A DNA stretch of 64,000 nt from Phalacrocorax aristotelis. Taxonomy: Eukaryota; Chordata; Aves; Suliformes; Phalacrocoracidae. This document shows positions 48,513-61,900 of this stretch, in pieces. The stretch covers positions 31,536,975-31,600,974 of the forward strand of contig NC_134283.1 of the NCBI RefSeq assembly GCF_949628215.1. Reading direction: 5' to 3'. Made by a program: the position numbers and the translations under genes. Numbering within the stretch: the first letter of the stretch is position 1; the number at the start of each line of letters is the position of its first letter. A model generated the notes under the pieces. It did not search any database. It was given only the letters and a program-made list of their open reading frames with translations, and was not told the DNA's origin.

Positions 48513-51500
48513 CTGCAAAAGAGGAAAGACAAGCTGAACTGACAGAAGATACAAATCAAAAAGCAACATCTGGAGACATCTGGAGGAGATTAGGCCCACA
48601 CCATCTTTTGCACTCCAGGCTGAAATAAAAGGGCAAAACACCTGCAAGGAGTAAGGCTTATGCGACACATCTGCGACAATTAAATACATTAAGGGGCTGC
48701 TCGCCCTTAAATACTTCCCTCTGTGCTAGAAGTCTTGCCTTCAAGGAGAGATGCACCTCCAGAGGACATTGCCTTTGCTGTGGCATGTGCTCTGAATTCA
48801 GTTGAAGAGCAAGATTCTCAAAGGCACTAGTCCCTTGGGTCTCAGCTATAGCTTGGCAGTTTTTTTACATGTAGTGAGAATCCACAACCCTCTTGGGGAC
48901 CACAGGTGAACCACCAGCTAGTCTTGCTGAACACTATTTACCGAAACAGTGACCTCCATACAACTGCAAGAAAATGTTCCTTTCTCCTCCACACTGCACA
49001 GGAGCAAGCTTTGCACAGGATACACAGTTCAGTTGCTTTAATACATGAGTTTAAGGAAATAGATAAAATACTCAAGTAGTTTTATACTTCCGTTACCTTT
49101 TCCAGCCACATGACTCCCTTATTTGCTTGGAGCCAGTGCAAATTCTTAGTGTCATTAAATCTGAACTTTGATTTTACCTGCCACTTCCCAAAAATCATTT
49201 TTATGGACTATGGAGAACTACCCTCTTCTGATATGAAATTCCCATGAAAGGTTAAAACATCTTTAGGCGCTTCCCCTTGACTACCCTTCCCCCAGCCCAA
49301 GCCCTAGTGCTTAATCTAAGAATATTAGACTATCATATGGTAACAATTTTTATCATGTTACAATAAACAACAGGAATTCAACAGAAAGCAATAAAACCCT
49401 CGCAGCCAACTGCCAGGACTGTCAAAAATGATCCACTTTGAAGAGGCATAACATTGCAAGCCATGTAAAAAAGCATACAGGGCTGCTTCAAAATTCCGAA
49501 AACTATAATGTTTGAAAGCATATAAAACTATTTTATTAAATGTCATAATGAAATATTAGCTGTTTGACCATATTCTATGTAGATTTACATTTTTTGGATT
49601 CTGAAGTCAGACAAACCTGTCAAAAATGACATCACAGTATCTCCTATATAGGAAATAATTATTAAGGGACTGTCACTACCAACACCAACAACTCCCACGA
49701 TATGGAGGTCCGCGTGGTTTCAGTTGCGCATCATGGGACAAGTCAGACATAAGCTGTGCAAAACTGTCAAGTATGCAGAATTTGAATGGAAGAACACACT
49801 GCCAAAGGCATATTTCACTGACAAACCTCAATGACAGAGGGTCTTGTGGGCTGCACGTGGCAAGAGAGGAAGGTAAGACACCAGCAGATTGCTGGTCAAG
49901 CGAATGGATATAAATTTTATTCAACTCCTAATTTCTTTTTTGCTTAAGGCCTGCTACGTCTAGCTTTTCCATGAATCAAAACTGATACAAGAAGCTTGCC
50001 AAATATGCTTCTGTATTTTTTTTTAAACAAAAACAACAACAAAAAATTGTCAATCTCAAATTATCTTGTAAGTTAACAGAAGAAAGTACTGATGTATGAA
50101 CTGGAAGATAGATGGAGGTTGTTCCTAAAACTATTGTCATCTACTCATGCAGCCTATTCTATATGTATGAAAAGGCAAGACAAAAAAGAAGGGGAAAAAA
50201 AAAAGAATTATTCAGAAAGGAGAAAAGTTTTCCATTAGAGAGGGAAAACCATTCAACTTCAACAAGCCTTGGAGTTTCCACAGCTGAAGTTCACCTAAGT
50301 ATGGACCCAGGAGGTACAGAAGCCAACAGCAGTATCTCTGTCTTAAAAGGAGCAGGACAAAGTCCCTAAGGATGCTACCATCAGTGACAGCACCAAGCTT
50401 TCCCCAGCAAGGATACAAGTACATCATTATGGATCAATCAAAATCATTCTGAAGTGGAAGTCACAGCAGTGCTGGAGGCCCTGGCTCTTTGGGTAGTTTC
50501 AGGATTTACCTCCCAGAAAGTTGTGTCTTTAGCTACATCCCCACACTGTACATAAACATTAAGTTTAACAGTTTAGCCTTTTCAGATTTCTGTTGTCCTA
50601 CTGCAGGCAGGATAAGAAAGCCCATGAGTTTTACTAAACTACCCTTGCAGCAGTGTTCTTAAAATGTGGTTTTAAGGGAAAGTTCCATTAACTCCTGATT
50701 CTACACATCACCATCACAGCACAAGACTTCTTCCTTAATCATTATATTAAGTAATTACAGATTTAGAATGACAGGGAACTCAGTCCAGCAATGGCCAGCT
50801 TTTTGCTTTGACCCTCTGTGAAACGTAACGATCCAACAGATCCAAGTGTCATATCCAGAGAGGACATTATCTTGGGTTTTTTTTTTAAATGAGTAGGAGT
50901 TCAGTAAGTAGGAAAGGCAGCCAACGCTTTCCTGAGTCTTCTTTCACCCATAAGCATGCCTAATTTTTAAGAATCGGCATCTCAAAGAAGCAAAGTGTGT
51001 CTTCACAAGGGAAGGTATTTCCTAGCCAGAAGCAGAGATCCTACGGAAGGACCGGAAAGAACTTAGGAACTTCTGGCCACAGCAGGGATACACATATACA
51101 GATAGATAATGAGAATCCATGCTTACAAAAAGACGGGAAGATTTTCCCACAAAGTTTAAGCAAACCACTAATCACCTACTTCAAATAAAACAAATCCTTC
51201 CTGTTGGGGCAATGTTACTCCTAACTCCTCTTGCTGCGGTGTCTCCACTTCCTTGGAAGCATCCAGTCTCAGCACTGGCAGAGACGGGGCACTGGAGAAA
51301 GGGGTGACTGCTCTGCTTTGGTAAGGCAATTTCTGTGTTTCCACATCCCAGCATTCACACCTATTTATAGTTTGAAGTGCAATTGTTGGCAGCAACATAG
51401 ATGACATAAGGAAAAGAATCCACTGTTGTAACAAACAGATCTACAGCAGAGCTTTTTACCCACCGTGCTTCAAGAACTGTATGAAGCTGGCTTGCAGAAA

Positions 51501-52074
51501 AATGGAAACAAAATAGCTAAAATTTCATGTGCACCATTTCTGACAGCTCTGAGCTGTTGTGCTGCCTCACGCAATGTAATTTTTAGTTCTGAAAGCTTTC
51601 CATACTATTTGTGGTTACCTCAGAACTGCTCGTTTCTGATGAGCGTTTGCCCAATTGCGTTCAGTTTACTAAAGATGCATTACATCTCTAGTAAATGTTC
51701 ATTATAAAGATTCAAGTCATGAGCAGACGCATCAAGAACTCTTAACAGGTGCTGATTTCACAGGATATTTGGAAGACTTGTGCAATACACCAAGTCTCCT
51801 CCATTTCCAAGAATGTTGTGAATGCTTAATAATATAAAATACCTGAAGTATCCAATTACAAATGGGAGGGATTATAGGAGGGGATACGGTAACATGACAT
51901 GACAAGTTTTGTAAGCTGAAGCATGACCGTACAAACATTAAACATGAAAGAAGTGGCATAAATAGGTTTTACTTTCTTAAGGAAAACACCAGCTTGTTTT
52001 GACTAAGCCAAGCTGCAGACAGTGTGATAATTTCAGATATCCATAATACATCCAATAAAAAGAGGAAGACCTAC

Positions 52075-52263
52075 CTTCGGAGGGCAGTAAAGTGCAGACT
52101 GTTATCTGGAGATGTAAGTGTACGTTCTAGATGGAGAGCGGGTCTCATTCTGGGCACTGGGTGGCACATTTAAGAAATCCCAAATCAGAATTGTATCATC
52201 ATGGGAACTACTAATGATCTGAAATTCATCAAACTGGAGTCTAAAGACACGTCCTGAATGTTC
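52075..52263 (-). CDS. FBXW11: FBXW11 last coding exon (final WD repeat, C-terminus)
   Basis: The acceptor TATTGCTCACAG precedes GAA CAT TCA GGA, entering in phase 0. It encodes 53 residues (EHSGRVFR to TYTYISR) and stops at TAA 52102-52104. A donor (CGAAG|GTAGGT) follows only 27 nt after the stop and joins the separate 3'UTR exon at 48512. The short distance is compatible with escape from nonsense-mediated decay. Confidence 0.97.
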
Positions 52264-53770
52264 CTGTGAGCAATACGAAATCAGCTTAGCGAGGCAAGAC
52301 GACAATAACATTTCATTTCATTTGTACTCACACATGTATCTGGACACAGGATGGTGTACTCAAACTCTGGCAAGCTGACTAAGAAACTCTTACTTATAAT
52401 TACACTCAAATTTAAGAAAAGCTGATTTTGTATGTAACTTTTTTTCTCCAAAATACATGGCTTCCAAATCCAGTGCTTGTAAACCCTGAGCCTCCCCTGG
52501 AGGGCCCAGCCATAGAGGCTGAGATTAAAGACAAAAGCAACCTATCAGTCAAGCAGCAGCAATTTAGAAGATTGGCTGGCACTGACAGTCTGCCAGGGCT
52601 CCTTCTCTCTCCTACACAAGATTTGCATTCAACACTGCTGCTAACTCCTTTTTTGTACAGCCCTAGGACACCACATCACAGCTTCATCTAGGAGACGCTG
52701 CTGAAAGGACCATTATGGCTCCCTTACTGGTCAAGACAGACAGTGTTCAAATGCTGCCATAAGAGAGGTGGACGAGTACGTGCTCCGTCAGCTCTTTCAA
52801 GAAATCTCAAAATGGCACTAAGAGGCCCAGAAAAGGTTCTCCTCTTCATCCTGCTTACCCATTTTTAATAAATTTAAAAGGAGCACACTACCTTCATTAC
52901 AGAACTAACAGGAGCTGTCAGACTGATCCCCAAGATATAATCTGAGCTACCATATACCCACACAGAAGGGAAAGAAACAACTTTCAGTAAAACTAAATAC
53001 CCTGCATTCATATGGAATAAAAGGTTAATTAAATCTCACCTCGATGCAGAAAAGAAAGAAAAACTAGAAACTTATCTGGCCATGGAAGCACTTTAGGTGT
53101 TGGAAAGGCCAAGCACAATAAGCCAGTTACCATCACATACAGACAGCAACTTTGGGTCGCTACTAGCTTGTCAAACTGACTCCTGAAGTAAAGTTTCATG
53201 CACATTTCAGTCAAAAGAACAATGACCTCATTTCCCCAATTTATTTTTAATTAAGTCTACTGTCATAAACAAAAACCCACACTACAGAGAGAAATATAAC
53301 TGAAGCAGCAGTCTTAAATATGATAGTCCACTGAAGTGATCAGAGTTCCTGTGGTAATCCTTTCAAGCCAACCTCCCCTCCCTCTTCACATCTCATCCTT
53401 CCAAACTAAACGGTTAGGAGAAAGCTTTGGGAAAGGCTCACGAGATTCCTCCCCTCATTTTAACAAGAGGCTACAACAGTATTAGGGAAACACGCCATTA
53501 ACTAGAATTATTTGATACAGTGTCATGCTGATTTTTTTTTTTAGGAGTATCCAAGAATCTCAAACTAGAAAAACTTTATCTTTCTTTTAAGCTCAGACCA
53601 AATCATTCAGGATATAACAATATATAATTTTTTTCTTTATTCTTAGAATAAGCAGCAGCCTAGGCTTTACAGGACATCCTGAGTTTTTCCCCTATCCCAC
53701 TATAATGTAAGAGGCATTTTATTACAAATAAAATATTTCAGATAAGTCTAAATGAATTAATTTTACATAC

Positions 53771-53849
53771 CACTAACGTACGCAAGCATAATGTACTTGC
53801 TGGGGCACGAGGGTCAAGAGCAGCTTGCAAGTCCCAAACTTTAATTTTG
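53771..53849 (-). CDS. FBXW11: FBXW11 exon ([14 protein letters not shown])
   Basis: 79 nt. It completes a Gly codon split across the junction (GG|C) and leaves in phase 0 after TLV. Acceptor TTACTTTATAG, donor GTATGT. It encodes the end of one WD blade and the linker that differs between FBXW11 and BTRC. Confidence 0.97.
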
Positions 53850-54859
53850 CTATAAAGTAAAACAAGAAGGTCATTATGAAAGCATTGTTTCAAGTATAAG
53901 CATAGAAGAAACATCTAAAGCAATGAGAAGTATGCCAGATTTTCCCTACAGCTAGTTCATCAGGATCAAGGAAAATGTTAGAATCTATCTTCACTAAAAT
54001 ACTAACACTAAATCTCGTAAAACTCAGATAGTTTTATATTTGTTTTTAGCACCAAACACAGCTGATGTCTTTGTGACGAACCAAGCGGGTTGGTTATATG
54101 AAAGACAAATTGACTGTGTGTGCACAAGCCATTTTGGAACTGCAGAAGATCTCGAAAGCTTACCGCACTACTGGTGAGGTGCAAAGTACCACTGGGAATT
54201 AAGCTGGGACTGCCAACCCCAGTGAGACACTAAAACCCCCCAAAAAAGGCTAGAGACACAGTTCAAGAACTGTTTTCAGTAACTCTGCTGTTCACTTGAA
54301 GTACAAATCAGGCAGCAAAAGAAATGGAGAAATTAAATTAGACATGGATGTTAGCTGTCCTGAACACACTACACAATGAAAACACTGAGCAAGTCAGAAG
54401 CACTAACAGTGGGACTCCTGCCCTCAACCCAACAGAAGTGGTCACTAGAGACTTCCAAGAGCCCCACAGGATATATTTATGTTCACAAACATTTTCAGTG
54501 CTGCTGTCTTCTAAAAATAGAAAGCCTAAACTACTGTAAAAGCACACAGGACCAGGTAAGGAGCAATTCCTGAGGGAAGAAACAAAGGAATGTCACTTTA
54601 GCCAAACAAAACTTTACTTTCTATGAGTGATAACACAATTTAGGAGCATGCTAAGGAGCACCAGAAAAGCAGTTTATTGGCTACTTAAAACTGCAGCTGG
54701 CTGTGTTGAAATGCTCAAGCAGAAGCCGCTCAGGTAAATACTGATCCATTAGTCAAATCAGAAGAGAACCCTTACACAAGAGAACACAAGGCTCAATGGC
54801 TTTCAGAAGATGCTTTGCTAAAAAGGCAATTTTTTTTAAAATGGCCTTCAAAAACATAC

Positions 54860-54970
54860 CCATCATAGGCTCCACTAACAATCCTCTTATTGTCGAACCT
54901 GATGCATCGAACCAGTTCTTCATGGCCTTCTAATACTCTTAAACAGGCACCGCATTCAATGTCCCATAGC
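54860..54970 (-). CDS. FBXW11: FBXW11 exon ([21 protein letters not shown])
   Basis: 111 nt, entering with the third base of an Arg codon and leaving after two bases of Gly. It contains the GH and WD signatures of one blade and the ELVRCIRF segment. From the BTRC structure, as I recall it, an arginine here contacts the phosphodegron. Confidence 0.97.
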
Positions 54971-55608
54971 CTTAAGAGAACAGAGGAAAAGGCCTGAGTA
55001 TTTCAGGTTCAGCACTGTCCCTTAGCCTCACATGCAGTGACTTAAGCATGTTACTGAACGGTTTTCTATGGGAGGTATCACATAATTTGCTTAAAAGGGC
55101 ATGAGAACCATGAGCTGTTCCTTGCATGCAATTCATAGATAAGTTTGTGTTGCAGCTGCAGTATATAAAAATTAATTTAGTCATTCAAAGTTACATACAA
55201 GTAAAGGTGGGATACATGTGAAGTTATCTTGCGAAACTTTAATACGCTTTTTTCCTATTCTGCATATACCAACGATTAGAGGTTCAGAAACTAATTAAGA
55301 AAACCTGTGACCAACATCTTTCTCATCCCTCCAAGCAGAAGACAAGGTGATAAACCACAGCAATAGATAAGAAGTTTTGCCTATCTCTGACATAAACCTC
55401 AGTGTCCCGCTTTTTCACAGGTACGTGATATGTTTACTCTCACACTGAGTTAAGTTTCATTCATACATCATCTGCTCCAATAGCAAGACATACCAAGGAT
55501 GTTCTGCACACGCGGCAGTGCAGGACAGCACCAAAGGTCAGGGAAATCCTATTTTCATGCATGCAAGTGTACACTGCTACATACCGATCGCAGCTCGTGG
55601 GTACCCAC

Positions 55609-55727
55609 CTAATGGTATTGTCTGAAGATCCACTGACAACTAGTCGATCCCTGTACTGGAGGCATGCAATGCCACGCTTGTGCCCATTTAGAGTACGAAC
55701 AAACTCACATGTACTTGTACTCCAGAC
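55609..55727 (-). CDS. FBXW11: FBXW11 exon ([21 protein letters not shown])
   Basis: 119 nt, phase 0 to 2, acceptor TGTTTCACAG, donor GTGGGT. It encodes one full WD repeat ending [17 protein letters not shown] is the FBXW11 form (BTRC has N where S stands). Confidence 0.97.
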
Positions 55728-56871
55728 CTGTGAAACAGGATAAACGCTCCTCTGAGAATTATGCCCAAACAAGGTTTTAGAATTTCAATGGAAGGCATTA
55801 CAAATTCATAACCAGAAGAGGTCTGAAGCTAACCTTTGCTGGACAGTGGGAATGAAAACTCACATCATATTTTTATGGGCAAAGAGCGGGTACCTGGCAT
55901 TAGTGGAGTAATGGTGCTACGGGGACCTAGCAGTGACAAGAGCCACGGGCATTGCTATTACACACCAAGTCAATGAGAAAAGTTAGGTAGGAGTGTATAT
56001 AAAATATTTTCAAGTGGTAGAGACTGCCCCAAATGATTTCAAAAACTTGATTACATCTGAATCTTGCTAAGTTAGCAACCATTTTTAAAAGTGGAAGTTA
56101 TCCCATACACAAACACCCCACATTTTTTTACCAAAGTGCTAGCAATCTACTAGCAAGGGAAGGCCCAAACCATGGCCTATAGAAGTTTCATGGTTGCCTC
56201 TTTCTTAACGAATTATTCAATCAACTTTGCCCATTTTTAATGAACTGTAATTGAAACTGTAATGTAGAGTACCCAGTGGCTCATTTTCCAACAGAGTGCA
56301 GTGGGATCTTTGGCAGATATTCGAACATTAAACTGCCAAGATCTTTTTGGCATAGTCTAAGGTAGTTCTGGTTCTAGAGGGAAGGATGGAAATGCCTTTG
56401 TTATATTAATACACTCTGGGTAACTCAAATCTTCTCATATGTAATAGCCTCCAAATAGAGCCTCTTAATTCTTCAAACATGGCAAAGCCTGGCTGAGCTG
56501 CTGGGAAGGTGTGGTGAGGAAAGGCAACTACTGATAAATTTCACGTCTGGAACAGGACTGCCGGTTGAAATAAAAAATAACACTTGGAAAAAGTCACAAG
56601 AAGTGCCACATTTAACAAACAAGCTGATCTTGAAACCAGAGTTCAAACAGCAAATGGGCTTTACTTTTTTGCAATTGTACGACAGAAGCCACAAAAATGT
56701 TACTAGCCTAGTTATGCATATAAAGACATTAACAGCTAGCGAGAGGAAGCAGCGCACCGAGTGGTAAAGAAAAAGGCACAGAACCGCTTGGCTATTCAGA
56801 GTTGAATAATACTCAGAAGCTTTTCTGGCTTGGTAGGCATGCAGACCTAGATCAGAGCTCTGCCAACTTAC

Positions 56872-57121
56872 TTTAATGGTCCTGTCACCTGACGCTGACA
56901 CAATATACTTGTCATCGAAGTCTACCACATTAACGGCAGCACGATGGCCAACTAAGACACGACGCAGGGTGATGTCAGTAGGTGATGCCATATCCCAAAC
57001 AGCAATTGATCTGTCCTTTGAGCATGTTACCATTAAGCCGTTACTGAACCTCAAATGAAGCACTGCCTCATTGTGATGAATCAGTGTATTCAGAACTTCA
57101 CCTGTATTTACATCCCAAACT
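56872..57121 (-). CDS. FBXW11: FBXW11 exon ([22 protein letters not shown])
   Basis: 250 nt, the largest coding exon here, carrying two WD repeats. Acceptor TTTCTTCTGCAG, donor GTAAGT. It includes [12 protein letters not shown], where human FBXW11, as I remember it, has Ala in place of Pro; BTRC has Pro. Confidence 0.97.
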
Positions 57122-58122
57122 CTGCAGAAGAAAAGAATTTTATTCCAAAGGAAGGATGATGTCTATGCACGGTATAAAGTATAAATATGCGCATGTCTGC
57201 TACTGCCTCTAATGGGAAGTGCTCTGGTTGCTTAACACCCCTTAGGGCTTGGGGAAGGCAGGAGGACAGCACCTGGGAAAGTATCCTTGTTTGCATCTCA
57301 GACTCACAAGGAACAATTAACAGCAGCAAGCAATTAGGCCAGGAAATGCCTAAGCTGGGACCACTGCTAAGAGAAAGGGCTGCTTAACAGTGACCACAAT
57401 TCTGTAACTCTTGAGGATGACTAAAACCCATATGATGTATAAACTGATGAAACAGACCAAAGCAAATATTATCCAATATGATTTTTTCAGTTTTACACCA
57501 TTCAGATTTAGCACATGCCAGTCGCAACTGGGATGTAACACCCTCCAGGGCTACCTACTAGCTTACATAAAGTGAAAAATCACAACTTAATTTCTACTGC
57601 CTGAAGGGTGTTATGATCAATTCTTAATTTTTTAAAAGTGTTATAGAGATTGACACTGGTATACCAACGCAAGACACCAGGAGACAAGGCCCTTCCACTG
57701 AACCGTATCTGAGCATCTCTGCTGGACATCTACTGGCCATGGAATTCATACAAGAATTTAAACTCAGTAACATTAAAATTGCTGTCTGACAAGTGCTCCA
57801 TATATACCAAGTACCCTTAATAGTCATAATTAAGAGATATCAGAAGGCAGTACAACAAATCCTAAATGAGGAAATTATTGTATAGTTGGCTATCAGCCAT
57901 TCTACCACCTCAGGACATGTCTTGAATCATAAAGGTCACGTTCCTTCAAAATTCTTAACACTAAAAAAATGAGACCGAGATTTGGAAAAACATTTGATAA
58001 ATGTGTTTCTTTGCCAAGTGTGAACATCTTGAATGTGATAATATATCACATTCACATTAGGGATGTTTTCTGGTATTTGCAGATTATTGTAAATATGCCC
58101 AGTGCAAAAAGTTAACACTCAC

Positions 58123-58241
58123 CTCACTGTAGAATCTGAAGATCCAGTTACAATGACTCTTTCATCATACTGCAGACAAAGAACTGAGCCAGTATGTCCT
58201 GTTAATACCTTCAAACATTCCAAGCTTGTTTTATCCCAGAT
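58123..58241 (-). CDS. FBXW11: FBXW11 exon ([21 protein letters not shown])
   Basis: 119 nt, phase 0 to 2, acceptor TATTTTTAACAG, donor GTGAGT. One WD repeat ending TGSSDSTVR. Confidence 0.97.
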
Positions 58242-58844
58242 CTGTTAAAAATAAGAAGTATAAATGGCTTATCAAGAACACTGATCCAGGACTTGAACAT
58301 TGCCAAAAAGAGAAGGAAGGAAAAAAACTTCCATGGGCAGTCAGCCTGTCCAAACAGTAGGCATATGTCCTCACTTTTAGCTTAAGAAAGTCTCCTTGAT
58401 GCAAATTTTTGACAGAACAGTGAAATAACCAAAAATCACAAAAAGATAAAAGCCTGTTTTGCAAAAGGGAATGCCACCGATTATCAGTGTGAAAGCAACC
58501 TCTATTAGCATGAAAGCAAATTACTAGCAATGACAAGAGACACAACTAAGGACAGTGGTGAATGCAGTCTTCATGTTATGTGAACTCTGATTTCACAAGC
58601 GTTTCTTTTTAGTCAGCAGTATCAGTCTCCTGGCTGGCAGTCCTCAAAGTTCCTAGAGCAAAGTGCAGGCAAGAGCTTCGCATGGCTACAGAAGAGATTT
58701 CCATCCTCATAAGCCCTGCACAGATAAATATTGTCCCCTGAAGAAAGGAAAAGTCATCACGGAAACAACAAGCAGCCAGCTACCTTTCCAAGGCAGAATT
58801 ACCCGTTTACCTCTATGGAAAAGACTAAAAAAAACCCTGTTTAC

Positions 58845-58982
58845 CTTAATGGAGTTATCTCGTAGGCCACTGATAATCTTTTCATCATCATACTGTAAAC
58901 AGTAGACACCTTTGCTGTTTTCGGAGCGGCACTGAATTCTTTGCAAATTATGTCGCCCACATCGCCAGTTAGATTCTATAGT
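58845..58982 (-). CDS. FBXW11: FBXW11 exon ([20 protein letters not shown])
   Basis: 138 nt, 46 codons in phase 0 to 0, acceptor CTCTTGTTAG, donor GTAAAC. It encodes the entry into the propeller and the first WD repeat, with SGLRDNSIK, whose arginine lines the degron pocket in the BTRC structure as I recall it. This is the most 5' exon visible. Confidence 0.97.
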
Positions 58983-61900
58983 CTAACAAGAGAGGAAACT
59001 ATCAGGAGTTAGGCACAACACTGCATGCTTGAGCATGACTACTCCAACATATACACAGCAATCTTTCCACTTTCATATACATCACCCTTAAATTTGAAGT
59101 AGGTGAAACTTAAATATAACTTTTCTCCCCTCCCCAGCCCCTGCGCCAAATACACAGAACACAATGAATTAGAATTAGGACTTTTATAATCTGTCATGAC
59201 AAATGCTGGGTTTAGTGGTGAAAATTACAGTCAACCGACCTTAATGAGAATTTCGAAAGGAGCCATTAGAGATACACATTTCATAATAATTCAGTTCCCC
59301 GCATATTTACAGGACCATCTGACATAAGCAGCAAAGATTAAACCAGGAGCTCATATGGTGGCACGTTCAGCCTCACCTGAGTAACTAACATTACAGAGCT
59401 GTTGAGTCCAACAGGGAGGTTTATGGGAGTTCTTGGACCTTTCCTTCCCCTACCCATTCCTTCCCCTACCCAGCCATTTTACCTATTAACTGTTGTTATG
59501 CATCTTAGAAAGGGATTTTGAGATATGAAAGCCTCCTCTAAGCACATTAAAGCCTGATAAAAATAAAACTGAACAGGGATAATAAGATTTCAAATAATCC
59601 AAACTTACTTTCCCCCCCCTTAAAATCTGTGGAAGCATAATTCTCAGTATTTTCGTTCTGAGAGATATTTTAAGGAAAGAGACCTGACACGCCTTTAAAA
59701 GCTGCAAACTATTTCATGGCAGAACCAGGATGATTTCCCTGTTTTAATCAGCTTTACTACTAGCAAGACAACCAATACTGGTTTCAAAGAAATACAGGAT
59801 TTTGGATAGGAACTTCGTAACAACAATCATAAGAGAATCCACGCACAGAACTGCAGGCCAACACCTGCAGTACCTAGACAGGCTGGAACGCTTTCTGTCT
59901 TTCAGTATAGGCACCAGAACAGGCCATTTATTTAGCTATTTCCCTGGGATCCCCCCAAATACTGCAAGGAATCCTGGGGAGTAGCTGATCGACAGTCACT
60001 TTGTTTGGAAAAGTATTTATAACCAAATCTTAACTTTCAAAGCAATAGCAGGCACCTCTACAGCTCCTCCAAGACCGGAGAACAACTGAAACACTTATTA
60101 AAGACAAAAGTGCAGTGCTACTATGATGTCCCGATTCTAGGAAAACACGTCTGCTCCAGGGGAAAACTAACCTACCACTTTGTTTTCCAGGCATTTGCTC
60201 CTGCAATCGTCTCCCATTATGCAATCTGGAGAGAATTACACAGAGTCATAATGTAACACAAACCTGATGCGCCACAGGAATTTGTCTAAATCACAAGCAC
60301 TAAGAGATGCTTCTAGAGGAGCATGCTGACAAGTTATTTATCCCCTCTCGTTCTCTTCCAATTTGGTGGGGAAGTTAATGAAATTAAGATAGCAAGTCAT
60401 CTGTCAGTTAGGGATCAGCTTTTCTGGCCGGCTAGCGCACTGCTGATTGTCAGACTGGGAACTGGGCTTAAAACGTTCAAATGTGACACTGCACTGGTTC
60501 AGCCTTGGACTCTTGCCTCGAAGGTAGCACACTGCTCATTATGCTACTTGCTAAAAGCATAGGATGGAGGTTTTGAGGAATAACGACAGGCAATTCTCAA
60601 GCTTTATCCCAAGATTTATCATCTGTGCTAGGAGGGCAGAACTGCACCTCCTTATCTCCTTTGCTGCTACAGAGGTGACCCTCAGAAACAGGATTTTAGA
60701 CATTAATAGCATCAACCAATATAATTACAGATCTGAAGGCAAGGTATTTAAAAATGCAGTACTAACACTGAAGACACAGGAGATAAAACATGACAGATCA
60801 GTTACCCAATTTAAATAGTTTTAGAAACCATATGTTCAGACATTCAACTAAGTGAGTTGAATGAGGTCTAAGGGAGAGTTTCCCTAAAGCAATGCTCTTG
60901 GAAAGGTCTGAAATAAGCAGCTGCACATAACGCACGCCGGATTACTCTAGCTGCTGAGTGCTCAAACTCTATTTGAGGACTTTCACTCTTCAGCTTCCTG
61001 TGACAGTGATTACCAATAGCTACAGAACACCACAAATCAGAAATTTTGCTTATAACAGTTTCCTAAACAAAACAGCAGTCAGTAAAAGCATACTCTCACC
61101 AGACATTCAGGACACTAGCTGGCTTAATTCTTAGAAGTTCACTATCGGAAGCTGCTTAATAAGCTCCCCATAAGAAAATGTTTGCTTCAAATAAAAGAAA
61201 CTAAAGAATTTTTTGTATCTCTGTGAAAGCATGATAAGTCAGTCATATGCAGGTGCACATTTTAATTCTGTGAATAGATGTCATTTCATTTAGACATGAT
61301 ATGGTGTGGCTACTGTGGGAAAATACTTCATGTTTTTCGAGAACTTGTAAAATCCCCTTACACTGCGTAAATTTTCAATAAGCTGGGAAAGTAGCCACAA
61401 TACACAGAGAATATGCAGCAGCATTTCAATTGGCAATAGAGTGAAAACAGATGTGTACGTATAGAGAAATAACATTATTTTAGATGACTAAATACAGCTG
61501 AGTGGGTGGGCAACCTGGAGAACCCTCTAAAAAAGAACATGTTTAATACAATACTGGCAACCACATTAAAGCTCCTAGCTATAGGAAATTTCTGGTTGTT
61601 ACTGGATAGTGCAGTTAGTAAAAGTCTTCATCTCCAACCACCTTCCAGGAGATATCTTACTAAACTGTGTATACACGGAGTAGGTAGGCATGTGTGTACA
61701 AGGGGTGAGGGAGGCATTGCTGTGTTTTATGGACTGTTACAAGCATCAGGGAGTCAATGCTGAAGAGACCCGTGGTTTATTTGCATATTTATGGTACCAG
61801 ACCTAATACTAACACACGCAACACCCACTACTGTATTTTCTACAGATCCCCCTCAGTCTCCAAGATAACTGCCTCTAAACTTGGTTTTCACAATTAAAAG

